In this document: positions 1 through 12,012 of the stretch, one piece after another
Layout of the letters: each line of letters begins with the position of its first letter
How positions within the stretch are numbered: position 1 is the first letter of the stretch
Assembly (NCBI GenBank): GCA_014871385.1
Contig: CM026421.1
Span: 24,173,383-24,237,382 of the forward strand
Length of the DNA: 64,000 bases
Source: Ceratodon purpureus
Taxonomy: Eukaryota > Streptophyta > Bryopsida > Pseudoditrichales > Ditrichaceae
Reading direction: 5' to 3'
Translations under genes and position numbers: made by a program
The notes under the pieces: model-generated
What the model was told of the DNA's origin: nothing
Databases searched by the model: none
What the model saw: the letters and a program-made list of their open reading frames with translations, nothing else

Positions 1-399
1 TGCTGGGTCCCAGTCCTTATCTTATTCAGCACAAAATCCAGACCTCCCACCCTTTATAGAACTTATACAACCTTGCTCCGGAATTTTACTCTACGCTTCT
101 CTTTTCTTCCTTTCATGCTTATTAGTTTTCTTTACTTCCCTTTCCTTTTTTCGTAAATAATATAAAGTTTATTCCGTTTTTTCATTAAATTGTTTTTCTC
201 TTCATGCTCATTTAATTTTTTTAAATTCTCTTTCTTTTTTATTAGAAGGTATAAAACTTATTTGATTTTTTTTTTGGGACGATGAAACCCCTGAAGCCAC
301 CTCCTTCGTTTGAATCACAAAATCTCCATTCTCACAGGTTTCCTCTAGAATTTAAGTTTGGTATTTCTCCAAAATTCAAAATGAACTACATTAATTATA
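1..399. other. AT-rich sequence with no gene seen
   Basis: This stretch is T-rich with pyrimidine tracts (for example around 100-280). I see no open frame with protein-like composition, no RNA gene and no inverted repeat here. It precedes the minisatellite. Confidence 0.5.
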
Positions 400-760
400 T
401 CCATGCCGTCACATACACATCACATGCACATCACATACACATCACATTCAGATCACATACACATCACGTACACATCGCATATACATCCCATACACATCAT
501 CCATACATCCCATACACATCATCCATACATCCCATGCACATCACCCATACATCCCATTCACATCACGGATACATCCCATACACATCACCCATACATCCCA
601 TGCACATCACCATACATCCCATGCACATCACCCATACATCCCATGCACATCACCCATACATCCCGTACACATCACCCATACATCCCATACACATCACCCA
701 TACATCCCATATACATCATCCATACAACCCATACACATCACCCATACAGCCATACTAATC
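400..760. repeat. Minisatellite of a 22-bp CATCACCCATACATCC-type unit
   Basis: The block is built from head-to-tail variants of a unit reading roughly CATCACCCATACATCCCATA, with units of about 22 bp and shorter 10-12 bp half-units. The first part (about 400-500) is a looser CATCACATACA form and the second part (about 500-745) is more regular. Two overlapping frames stay open through it only because the repeat lacks stop codons; their products would be His/Tyr/Thr/Ser repeats with no sign of a real protein, so they are not called as genes. Confidence 0.85.
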
Positions 761-1689
761 AAGGTCGATCACATAAGCCGGTTCGCTCTAAACCAAGTTT
801 ATCCCATAATCTTTGCTGGCTCAGAATATAACTTCAATATAATCCTGAACATGTGAGTTAATTATCGTCACTTGGGCAGTGGCTTCGGTGTGTTATACTT
901 CTCGAGAGAAAGCAATGGACGTCGTACCTCGCAAAGGATAATTGCTGGGGCCATTCCCAAACTGACATAAAAAATTCAAATCGGATGAAAATATGAATAA
1001 AAAAAATGCAGTCATAAGAAAAATCTGCAGTTGCTTCGCAGTCTTTTTATACCCCTTTCACATGATCTAATAGTGATCGCCAGTTTACCTTTATCTCTCT
1101 TACTTGGCTATACTTTATCTTCATAATAGACTTAGGGACTAAATAAAGAATAATATTGTAATCTTTAAAAAATTTGATGAAATCTAGTAGTCTTCATTAC
1201 CCTAAACCGTATCCACTCCAAAATAAACTCAACCCATCTACTTCTTCTGAATTTAGTACGTGGAAAGATAAAAAGTCAAAATACTAACACCCGTGGCCTT
1301 CAATGATGGCTGTAAAACACATCTAAAGAAGGATATATGCATGCACGGGAATAGGCACGCACGGTCATGGGTGTTTTTAGGTCCTACTTTTTGAAAAAAA
1401 AAAAAAAAATCAAAACAACATGCTGCAGTTGTTGAGTGTGAGAAACTTCACCAAAAACATCAAAATTTCCGCAAAGTTACCGCTCACCGCTCTCCGCTCA
1501 CCGCTCACCGCTCGCAGAATAGCATGCCCCGCGTAAAATACCTCCACTTTAATTTTTTTTAGAAATAATATATGGCAGGCAAAAAAAATTATGAAAATGA
1601 AAATATTAATGGATCAACGTTGAAGATCTTGAGATCCTGTGATGGATGAAAAGAGTGACAATCTGTCGAAAACTCTTGGATGAGATCCA
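761..1689. other. Intergenic stretch upstream of the outer gene
   Basis: No gene is supported. Visible features are an A run near 1394-1408 and a short tandem of CTCACCGCTC-like decamers at about 1481-1515. The second half probably holds distal promoter sequence for the gene starting at 2208. Confidence 0.4.
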
Positions 1690-2207
1690 GGTGGCGGGGG
1701 TATTGATGATTGGGGTTTACTGTTGAGCTTCTTCATTTTCTCGAATCTTTCTTCTTCTTTCCCGCGAGCTTTCCCGCCGTTTAGGTTTTGGAGCTCGGTT
1801 AGGGTTCGCTTCGAAGTCTGGTTGATTAATTTTTGGAAATCCCTGCGTTGCAGCGCTGCTTGTGCTTCGAATTCTGCTTGTAATTTTGGAAACTTTCAGC
1901 GAATCAGTCTGTGTGAGTGCGAGCTTTGAGTCGGTTGTGGTGTTCTGTTTGACAATTGAAGAAGACATTGTTGGTAAGTTTTTGCGACCAGGTTTACTCT
2001 CGGGAGGTTTAGGGTGTTTTTAGATTTCATTGTTGCTGGTGATTTTGTTCATTGTTGTGCGTGTGCGTGTGCGTGGTTTGGTTGTCGGTGATTCTGAATG
2101 TTGGGTTCTGGGTTGAATTGGGTTTCGGGTTCGTTTGGGTTTCTAAATGTACAAGCTTCTGTTTCGCTGTTAGGGTTCAGGAATTCCTCTGCGGCTTAGG
2201 GTTTCGC
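1690..2207 (+). promoter_or_regulatory. Promoter/5' leader of the outer gene with two E2F-like sites
   Basis: The stretch has the CT-rich, stop-rich look of a plant 5' leader and directly precedes a very long open frame. Two close matches to the E2F consensus TTTSSCGC are visible: TTTCCCGCG at 1758-1766 and TTTCCCGCC at 1770-1778. E2F sites are known to tie genes to G1/S. That this gene is S-phase regulated is inference. No clear TATA box is visible. Confidence 0.4.
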
Positions 2208-5200
2208 ATGGCGTTAAGGATCAAGATTTACGCTCTTGACCACAAAGACGCGGAACCAAGGTTCATTGGGCCTGTTCGGGCTGACGATGGTGCGTCTTAT
2301 ACGAGTCTTCGGGAGAGGTTGGAGTCCGTGGGGATTCTGCCGTGGAATTTCCAATTCTGGGATCTTGAAGACAGTTGCCATATCAACGTGAAGTTGGAGA
2401 GTTTGAATAGTATTGCAGCGGAGGTGCATGTAATCCCAGCCGAAGGTGAAGGCGGTGCGGGATTCAAGCGCCTGCGCATTGATAGGGAAAATGATGAGAG
2501 TGTAGGGGGGCTGCCTTCGACCAGCGTGGAGTTGGAGGGGACGGCTGAACCAATCGAGGGATTTGGTGGCGTTATTCCTGCATCGGCGTCTACGGTTACT
2601 GGATCGAGTGCAGTAGAGGCACCGCCGGTTGTGCCGGAGATTTGGTTGCAGTCCACCTTAATTTCTGCGGAGATAATGGACAGGTACATCCTCGAGGAGG
2701 AGAACCTGAGAAGGAAGTTGAAGGGAATTTCACTGGAAGACCACGATTGGAAGCTCAAATCTTTTGATCACAATGGCGTGGGGGTCGTGAAGATCTACTG
2801 CCTCGAATGTAACAAGGACCACGATGGAATAAGCGGGGATCACACAAGTCATGCTATCCAGAATCTCTTCAACAATTTCAAGGGCAGCCATCTGGGGAGC
2901 ACGGCACATGACAGAAATTGGTGCAAGAGACACAATGTACCATTCGAGCACCACCCTCGATCAGAAGCAAGTAGACTTGGAAAAGGAGTTATTATGACTC
3001 CTGAAGATCATGCGAAGTTGATAGCAGATGGCGTGGAGATAGTGAAGAGAGTGAATGCTGCAGAGGGGATGGAGCAGCCCTGTTTCGAAGTGGTGGGGAA
3101 TCCTTTAGCGACTCAGGTGAAGTGTTTCTGGACGAAGGTGAAGTGCGTAACCTGCAACCAGTTCTTGCAGTTGCGTCCGCCGAAGAGAAATCTTGAGCAC
3201 ACGTTGACTTCCCATGCTGCCGGGTCGAAGCACAAGGAGCTGCTCGAGAAGGCCCAAAGAATGACACCAGGAGTGCCACTGTCCACAGGGAAGCGAGGGA
3301 GACCGAGTCGCACTTCCGGATTTTCAGGGAGCCGGAGTCAAACCAGTTTACATTCCTGGTTCCCTCACAGCGGTGAAGGATCTCAGGCAGGTGACTTTAC
3401 TTCATGGGATAGAGGGGCTGGGCTTAGGGTCATTTGCTGGGGATTTAGAGGTCCATCCTGTTCTTATGGAGATAAGCCTTACGATATCCGTGCACTTGTC
3501 AATGATGCACATCCAGGAAAGAATTGGTTTGCTGAGCCTTGTTTGCGTGGTGATGTAATGATGGAAGGTGGTTTGTTGAGGATTGATGGTGCTTTTAGGC
3601 ATAGAACTTGTTTGCGGATCTCTGCTTCTGATGACGGATTTGAGAATCTGACATGTACGAAGTGCGCGTCTATTCCCTCAGAGGATGACTTCCGGATGCG
3701 GGTACTTCGTGAGGATCGAGCAGTTGAGAAGAGGGGCACGAGAACGACAGGGTCAGGTCGCCGAGTAGGGTACCTTCACCTGCTAGAGGTGAATTCGCAT
3801 AGTCGTCAGCTGTCGAAGAAATTCAGGAGAGAGAGGTCGCTGCATTGGGCAGCAAAGGCTCGGATAGTGCAACTTAAAGTAAAGAGGCCGACGTTGAAAG
3901 AGTCGGCAAAATTAGCATCTAATGAACATGATCTAGTGAAGTTCTGCAGTAATATTCTCGCTGCTCACCGGTCTGGGGTCTTCGGAGGTAAGCCAGCGTT
4001 ATGGGACTTCATGAAGGACTCTGCAGCGAATCTTAATCGAAAGAATTCTGCTCACCGATTTAGTGACAATAGTAAGGCTTTTGCACAGGCCATGAAGATG
4101 TACGGAGGGAAACGAATGTGTGACTTATTTGCCCTGAATTACTCGGGACCAGGATACAGCACAGTGAAACGAGATTGTAGAAAAGGGGTGCAATTTGTCC
4201 CCGGTGAGCACCCCGAGATATTTAAGGCCGTTGCTCAGATTTATGCGGATGCGAAGAGAGTCTACGGGATTACAGGGCCAGTCCCTGTGATTCTAGCGGA
4301 AGATGAAACAAAAGTGAAATCCAGAGTCGCGTATGAGCAGAAGTGGGATTCTCTGGCCGGATTCTGCGGGGTCAAGGAGAATCATGTCTGTGTTTCTGAT
4401 TACAAACTGCTTGTCGGATCTGGAGACGAAGGCTACTGCCGAGTAGTCGAAGGGTTTCGTACTAACAAAGTTGGCGGTTTTGCCAGGGTGGTAGTGGTTA
4501 ACCCTCTACACGACAAACTGCCCGGTCTAGTCCTCGTCGTTTCGTGTACGTGCAATTGTTTCAATGCAGCGTGGGTGCGGGCCCAATGGTCTACAATTGA
4601 GCGGCTATGGGAGAAAGATTGCAAGGGGGAAGTTGGCCCCATCGTTGGACATGCAAGCGACGGAGACAGTCGCAGGCGGCAGTTGATGGTGGCAGATTAC
4701 AAAGAGACCGGGGGAGCGAGACTGAAACTGGACTGGGAGGGATGGCTATTCTCTGCTGGCGTCGACAATAATGGAGATGCATTTGGTCTGCATGACCAGG
4801 ATTACATCCACAACGGCAAAAAGCTCATAAACCCGATTGACCAGGGAGGGCGAGCACTGATGCTAGGTGGTGACGTCTGTATGCTGGAGCATGTCGGAGG
4901 GATTTACAACAAGTTTACTCAAGATGAGCATGGGCTGCGACAAGGTGACATTGACTGCACTGATTGCCACAACTGGGCGTCTGCTCAAAGACTCTGCCAG
5001 AAAAAAGTGACGGACTGTTTGGCGAAGGTGCGGCTGGCAGGCGATGTGCAGCGAGAGCGAACTATTGGTACAGAGTACTACCTCTCTGTTGTGGGAGATT
5101 ACATAGATATTTTTGCATCCCCGTCATTGGATCTCCGTTCTAGATTAGTATTAGCATCGAAAGTGTCTTTCTTCTTTAGATTATGGAAATTGTGGTTTAA

Positions 5201-5372
5201 ATATGGAGATCATTCAGCACTTGGCAATACAGCTTCTTTTTCTGTGAAGGAGAACTTCATAAGTCAGCAGTCTTTTATTGATGTGCAATTGTCTTGTCAT
5301 TTTGTAGTGTTGTTAATTTGTCATTTTCGTGATAATTACTCTCACCTCCCTGTGCCGTTGCATCTTACAGGC
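2208..5372 (+). pseudogene. 5' part of outer DDE-transposase-like gene, interrupted by an 18-kb transposon
   Basis: This is an unbroken 1055-codon frame from the ATG at 2208 (start MALRIKIYALDH; the frame is open 52 codons further upstream, but that part reads like leader). Visible parts are two Cys/His zinc-finger-like clusters (CLECNKDH at about residue 215 and CVTCNQF at about 320 with paired His after it), an AT-hook-like KRGRPS at residues 362-367, and a PIP-like QTSLHSWF at 378-385. A DDE-like core has Asp699 in EDETKV and Asp818 in SDGDSRRR, followed by a conserved-looking QDYIHNGKKL block. The pattern of an acidic DET motif, then a DG-S motif, then a D-x-x-H-x-x-K block recalls P-element-type RNase H transposases, but this family link is inference. 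The frame meets the transposon end right after codon GGC and continues at 23491. It may be an older element or a domesticated host gene. Confidence 0.7.
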
Positions 5373-5390
5373 GGGGGGAAGCATCCTAGG
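5373..5390 (+). repeat. Left terminal inverted repeat of the 18-kb transposon
   Basis: The sequence GGGGGGAAGCATCCTAGG is an exact 18-of-18 inverted match to 23469-23486. It is directly preceded by the target duplication AGGC (5369-5372). Confidence 0.9.
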
Positions 5391-6141
5391 ATGTCTAGGT
5401 AGGAACGTCACACTCTCAATTCTCCTGAATTTGTGATTTTTGACCTTCTGATTGGGTTTTTAGAAATTGATTTTTTTTTATTATTGTATTCCAGCAAGTT
5501 CCAGCACTCCTTGTATTTGCAGAATATGAAGAGATAATTTGAAATTATTGGTGTTTTGTATTCCTATGAGTTTAATTTATTAAAAAATTCAGGAATGTCA
5601 CAAGGAGAAGTCATACAGTCAGGAACTTGTTACAAGTACATGGTGTGCTAGATTTTGAGATGCATTGATTGGGTTGGAGCGTACAATCTTATGCTATTTG
5701 CTATTGTTATTTAATTGGCAGTAGTCTTGAAACTAATTTTCTAGAGAATTTTTGAAGTGGCCCCATCCTGGAATTATGAGGGCGCTGGAAGTAAGGAAAG
5801 GAAATTTAACTCTTTTTTGTATTATTCCAGTTTTGGCACCTACGTCGTTCCCTCCTCTAACGGCCTGTACTTGTTGATTGCATGCCAATGCGTTTACCTA
5901 GGAGTTAACGTCCTTTTAGAATCAGGATATAGAAAAGGAAAACGGCTCAATTCCTAAGAATTCGAGAATTCCTTGGACCATAACTTCCTTGGAAACTTTA
6001 AATCCCTGCCGTTAGATTAAGATCCAACTGCATGTCACGACACCCAGATTGGGATAGAGTCGTCTCTCTCACCGTAGCTCCTCCACTCTGACCGCGGCTG
6101 CTACTCTTGAGCGCAGTTGATGTATTCGAAGTTTTACGGGA
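5391..6141. other. Left arm of the transposon, likely promoter of gene A
   Basis: No gene is convincing; a 66-codon frame at 5757-5957 has no recognisable features. The arm has scattered AGGAAC/GGAAC motifs (for example near 5400 and 5618) like those in the right arm, which could be transposase-binding sites. The last 150 bp should contain the promoter and leader of the transposase gene. Confidence 0.4.
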
Positions 6142-9100
6142 ATGGGTTCACGACGAGGTTCGGGTAGTGCTTCACAAGCGTTGATAACCGATTTTTTTCA
6201 ACAAGAAAGAGTGACAGAACCAGAGGTTGATGAGTGGGTATTTTATCAGACGTTGATTACAGATTTCTACAGGGAGAGGGAAGAAACAGTAGAAGTCGGT
6301 CAATCATTTCCGGAGCACAGTTTCACTGATTCAGAGTTCCACAGCCTCCTGGACATAGGGCCGCAAACCCCAATCTCACAATTAAGTTTGAGATACTCAG
6401 ATTGCACTCATGTTTCCGAAACCCCTGAAACTAGAGTTGCAAGACCCAACTTCGATTTTGATTCGGAGGTTCAGTCACAGATGCGTAAATGCTTGTGGTG
6501 AGGTAAGTGTCGAATGTCTCTTTTTGAATGCCTAATGGGTTTCTTTCATATTTCATTTAATTTTGTTTTCAAAAATTTGGCAGTCTCTAATCATGACTTC
6601 CTATTTCGCAGGTACAAGGTTCGGTACCTAATCAGGAAGGAAGTTTGCTTGCGGTGGTTTAGGTATTTAGAGCTTTTAAGCCAGATTAGCGATACATAGA
6701 TAGACCAGCCTTATATAATCTGCGACAGGTTTTTGAAACGTTAATGTGGAGTACACTGAGTAGCTGGGGGTAGATACTCCACCGCTGACTCTCTTCAATA
6801 AACTATCTACTGCATTCCAATTGCCATATGATTCTGTAGAGTTGGTCGACTTCCTGTGCAGCAGGTAATTAGGAGCAGGCCTTGTGGTTGTCATCGTCAG
6901 GATAAAAATTCCAGCAAGTACGATCGTTACGTACTTTTGTTCTTTTGTAACAGTCGATAGGATGGCTCCCCGCAAAGATGATAGACGACTTGGAGAAGGT
7001 AGCAGAGCCCGATTAGCTGCTCAGGAGAACTTAGTTCTTAATAAGGAGAAAGCAACTCTCAGACAGAGGAAGTGCCGAGAGAGGAGGAAGGAGAGGTTAC
7101 AGAGGGCGTGCCAGGGTAATTTAGAGAGTGATGTCAGTGTGGTCAATATCCAAAGGTCCTCAACTCGTGCAGCAGAGAATTTAGCTGTAAGGTGGTTCCA
7201 TGACACAAGCAGTAGAGGAATAGAGTATCAAAGAGCCTTGATTCCGAAAATTCTGAAGCACACTATTTGGCGTAATGTACTCCCTAATTATTCTAACATG
7301 GAGGTAGCCCATAGTGCCGTGGCAAATATATCTCAGGGATGGCAGTATGTTAAAGGTGGTCATTCTAAAGACCAACAACGAGCCAGGAATGTGATCATTC
7401 CCATGCTTCTAAGTTCGAGTGGTATTAGCGCCAGACAGACCAGTCTTTTGACTGGAATTCACAGACGAAACTTAAAGTCGGGTTTGGTGAGGAGGCTAGC
7501 GTTAGAGTCGAAATCAGATAAAAGCCTGTGGGCGGTTTGTGGACGGCAAAGGCGAGTTGACTGTCTACCTCCCCATGTGACAAAGTTGGTAGAAGACTAC
7601 TGGACAGCAAACACCCGAATCAGTCCCAACAGAAAAGATGTCGCAAGAAAACGCATTGGCGTAAAGGAGTGGATTTACCACCCCACACATCACCTCACCG
7701 AATCTCAGGTCAGTTGATTATTCTCCCTTGTTACACATAGTGTATGGTAGAGGTAATGTCCAATCTACCAGTATATTAACTTTACAAAGAACATCGATAC
7801 ACTGACTGGTCGATGCAGTCTTTGTTACTCAGTCTCGGCCCTGAGCTATAACCAAGGAAAAGCAGTCTTTGGAAATCAAATTGGTTTTGTCTAGGCTAAC
7901 TCGCTTACACATGATTTTTTCTCCACATTTCAGGTCTTCGGTACATTTTGATTTTTCCTCGGGTTAGTTAATTAATATCATATTTTAGAAGCAATTGGAG
8001 TCGAGGTAATGCTGAACTACTAACATGTTCAGTGTGCTAATCACGAAACGATGCAGTGAGTGCAGTGACTGTTACTTTATCTCAGACCTTCAGGATCTAT
8101 AATAAACGGACAATAATCTCTGGAAATTTTAGGAACAGTTCTGTTTAGGAAATAAAGGAACAGTAATTCAAGGAACAGTAATGTCTACCTAGGAATTGAA
8201 GTTGCAAGGAGTTTAGGAACAATTATTCTAGGAATAGTAATGTCTAGGAAAAGTAATGTGTTTCCAGGAATTCAAGTCATCATTTCTAATTTTTAATAAG
8301 ATTGCCGCAAAAGAGAACTATATTGCAAAAGAATTGTTTATAAGCCCTCATCGGGTGAGGCACAGGGCGGGGGTTGTGGTCATGTATTTCAGTCCCAAGT
8401 TTCACTATATTTTCTTTCCTAATAATTCCTGTGGACGTTGACTCCTCAGCTTTCCTTCTACACGCGCTTCAGAGTAGCTCATAGTGGCGTCGAAATTGGA
8501 GTGCGCTCTTTTGAAGCACTCAAACCTTGGTTTGTGCGGAGAATGCGGGAGTTCAATTCATGCTGCTGCAGATACCACGTGCAGATGGCTGAATTGAAGG
8601 ATGCACTGAACTTCATGCGCCGTGGAACAGTGCACAAAAACTGCTCCTGCCATTGTGACGTGTGTCGACCAGAGGGTGGAGAGGGTGTTTGCAAAGCATC
8701 GGAGGTGACTTTTCACTCAGTTACGAGGCTCTGTGAAGAAGTTCTGTGCCAAAAGCATGAAGATGAAGAGTTCCATGCACTAAGTTGCATTCGGGGTGAT
8801 TGTACATTGTGTGGGGCTACGAAGTTGAAGATTTGCCCCAACGAACAATCTGAATCTACAAATGCTCTGGTTTCCTGGAAGCTGTTTGAGATGGTATTCG
8901 TCGGGAGGGGAGAAGACGGCAATGACAGGCATGCACTTCGTTTGGAGCACAAGATGACCCCACCATCTGAATTAGTTGCATCCTTGCGGTCCCACTTGGA
9001 AGAATTTTTGGTTCATAACTTTGAGGCAAAGTGGCAGGATCAACAGTTCAAGGTATGCATGGGAAACCTAAGTCCTGATGCAATTGTTTCGGTTGTAGAT

Positions 9101-10384
9101 TTCGCTGAAAACTATGCATTTAAGTGGCAGAATGAAGTTCAGTCCCAGCATTGGTTTAGTTTTCAAGTGACAATATTGGTTCATATTACATTCCGAATTC
9201 ATCCAGAATGGGATGGGTTGGATCCTGAGAATAAGATACTCACGGAGTATCACTTTTACATCAGTGATGACAAGTCGCATGATAACAATTTTGTGCAATA
9301 CTGTTTCGGGCTTCATAGAGATTTTTTGAAGGAACAAGGGTTTCTTTTCCCGGTGGAGCACATAGTCTTTTCTGATGGCTGTGCCTCACAATTCAAGTGT
9401 GCGAAGTCATTGTATTTCGTTGCCAGGTATCCTTCTCTGACAGTATCTGAAGAGCTACCCCTTGGCTGCGTGATGCAATGGAATCATTTTGGTACGGGTC
9501 ACGGTAAAGGCCAGTGGGATGGAGCAGGGGCTCACGTGAAGGAGGCACTACGCAGGGAGCAAGTTAAACCAAACGGAGTGAGACTACACAACTCCTGCGA
9601 CGTAGTGACTTTCCTTCGTGAGGCTATGAACCAGGAATATGCTGGTTATCGCAACGCCCGTAGATCTGTACATCGCTACTTCTATGACGTTAAGGAATTG
9701 GACGTTAACTTGTTCCAAGCACCGAATGCACGCACTGTAGAGGGTACTAGATCTTTTCATCAAGTTCGAAGTGTTGGGCTTGAGGGGACATCCTTGCAGG
9801 TTCGAAGACTCTCCTGCTTTTGTAGATTTTGTTTAGATGGTGGGGACGGACCATGTGACAATCTAGCTTTTGTTGAACCTTTTACGCTGATTCGGTTAGA
9901 GCCATGTGAACCGCAAGCTCTTACAAGGCGTGATAGGAGGCGACTTGATTTGCAGTCAACACAATTATATCCACGCATGACTACTCGTGAGGCACTTGCC
10001 GCCACATTGGAGGTTGGAGACCATTTTGCTGTCCTGGCAGATGATGGATCCGGCTACCCTGAATTTTGGATTCTTCAATGTCAAGAGCCTCTACACGGTG
10101 TCCAGGAAGATGTGATGGAAGATACCTGGGGTCAATCAGTTTATCGTGGAGAGCAAATTGTTATAGGTACCTACTACAAGCAAAGGGGCAGCAGTCGTTC
10201 TTCATACGTCAGAGAAGATCCACAACGACCTGCTTTCATTTATTCTCACTTGGTGGTCGCTACGAAATTCGATCTTCCAGTAGCCACACATCGCCAGAAA
10301 GGAGGACGAGGAGGTACACAGGTGTACAAGCTCACAGCTGAGGCGCAGGAGCATATTCATTCTCAGCTCCTGGTTCTGGACTAG
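6142..10384 (+). CDS. Gene A: DDE transposase with two PIP boxes and a C-terminal BAH-like domain
   Basis: My splice model is 6142-6497, 6612-6662, 6961-7708 and 8450-10384, all with GT-AG edges and consistent phase, giving about 1029 residues. The start ATG at 6142 opens a Ser/Arg-rich tail followed by QALITDFF (residues 12-19) and QTLITDFY (36-43). Both match the PCNA-binding consensus Qxx[ILM]xx[FY][FY] exactly. A basic stretch (RKCRERRKERLQR) follows in exon 3. Exon 4 carries a Cys-rich segment (SCHCDVCRP), then an RNase H-like core with candidate catalytic residues Asp602 (DFAENY), Asp694 (FSDGCASQFK) and Glu750 in the helix after HGKGQWDGAG. The last about 130 residues resemble a BAH-like module. 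The catalytic pattern FSDG-QFK…HGKG-DG is one I associate with poorly classified eukaryotic transposases. If exons 1-2 are not used, translation could begin at MAPRKDDRR (6962). The gene looks intact. Confidence 0.75.
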
Positions 10385-12012
10385 TACATTTCATGTAGTA
10401 CTCTTGTTAGAATATTTCTTAGTATTATTTTTACTTGGTACTGGTTTTTCTACGAATCTCTGAAGAGCAGGAGGTATTTTTTATTTATCTGTGTTTGAAG
10501 TTTGGTTTGGTGTAGTCACATTCGATAACTTGGGATCTACATGGTTTAGTTACGTTTGATGTACTGTTCCTAGAATTTCAGTTGGTCAAAGGATTAGTAA
10601 TGAAAGATCGACCCAGGAACTTGAAAATGTTGTTATTTTACGGATCATTGTATTTGGGATCAAATTGTACAAAATGATATCTGTCGCTAACTGTTTTCAA
10701 AGTAATATCGTGTGAATGAATTTGGATGAAATTCAGATGATTTAGATGTTCATATAACCCGGCTATATCTGCAAGTTCATTCCATCGACAATATTTGGTG
10801 AAACTATATATTCCACAACAATAGTAATACATTGGAACCAGCCCAGATCCTCAGAAAATCAGAATATGTGTCATCATGCGGTTGGCTAATAAATAGTATG
10901 TTCCCTCAAATAGTAATAATGATGGATAATAGAAGAAGAATAAAAAATGTACTCGATGAGATCACATTATCCTATGTTAAATAAATATATAATTAAAAGA
11001 ATTCTTAAGTTATAACACGTGTCAAAATAAGATTGGGTAGTAAAATGAGGTACAATGTAACTGACAGGATTGCATGTTGTTACGGGGCGTTTATTCAAGG
11101 TTTAGTAATTTCAGTGTATACATAAAGGAAAGGACATGGCCAAACGTTCAAGGAAATAAATTTCAGGGTAGCTTGAAATCCTAGGAAATGGGCGATTCCT
11201 CAAACATTGCTCATTATTTACAAATACTAACCATTGTTAACGATGTACTAAATTTCACTAAAAAGGATATTTGTCAATTTCAATGTAATATCTCTTTTAT
11301 AACTTCCCTAGATTTTGAATATTCCCAAAAAAGGGATTTGTGCCAACAGTTATGTGAGATTCGTTCTCCTTTCTTCCTAGATTCTGGAACATATGTTTTT
11401 AATTTTTTATTAAAAATATAGTTTTCTCTTTCACACACGAGTTTATGTTGAGAAAATAAAAAAACGTTTCAAAAAGGTCCCCACAACTGGACTTCTGACA
11501 CAACTCCGATTTAATTTTGAATTGTGTCATGCTGGAGCCGGTCCCCGCCTAGTCTGGGGCGAGGTACGTCACTCCACTCGATTTCTCTCGTCCCAGCTCT
11601 GAACTGGGACTCGGTTGCCAACTGACGAGGGTGTAAAAGTAAATGAATCCTTTTATTACCGCGCCTAGGTGTCCCAACTAACGATATGGGATAACTACGT
11701 ATAATCCTCAGTAAACTTTGCCCTCGCCAATGTATCATGGGTATCCAACAGGTATCGACGGGTACATCCTGGTTACCGCAGTAGTACCAACTATGTTGGT
11801 GCCATGGTACCGAGAAGGAGGGAGGCCCGGTTAATAACCACCTGATGCACAGGTGCTGTTGGATCGATGCCCAAGTATCACTAGTTTGATGCCCCGTTAA
11901 TACTACCATGATGTACTCTCTCTCCTCTGTTTATTATTTCATATCTTAGCCATACCAATTCTGACACTTCTATTTTTAATTATATTTGTTTTTTTACTTT
12001 ACCTTAAATATA
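10385..12012. other. Non-coding spacer with an unclassified GC-richer island at 11470-11930
   Basis: This is the 3' flank of gene A. Most is AT-rich. The block at about 11470-11930 is distinctly richer in G and C, and its minus strand is open for 132 codons, but the predicted product is Trp/His-rich with no domain logic. It may be an inserted repeat; I could not find its ends or family. Confidence 0.35.

Noticed and set aside
282-831. Two overlapping plus-strand frames of 158 and 142 codons
   Set aside because: They run through the minisatellite and encode only His/Tyr/Thr/Ser repeats; the repeat simply lacks stops.
1717-4782. Numerous minus-strand frames opposite the outer gene
   Set aside because: They are shadows of the long plus-strand coding frame and show no independent features.
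11511-11909. 132-codon minus-strand frame in the GC-richer island
   Set aside because: Product is Trp/His-rich without domain logic, no splice context; openness is explained by composition.
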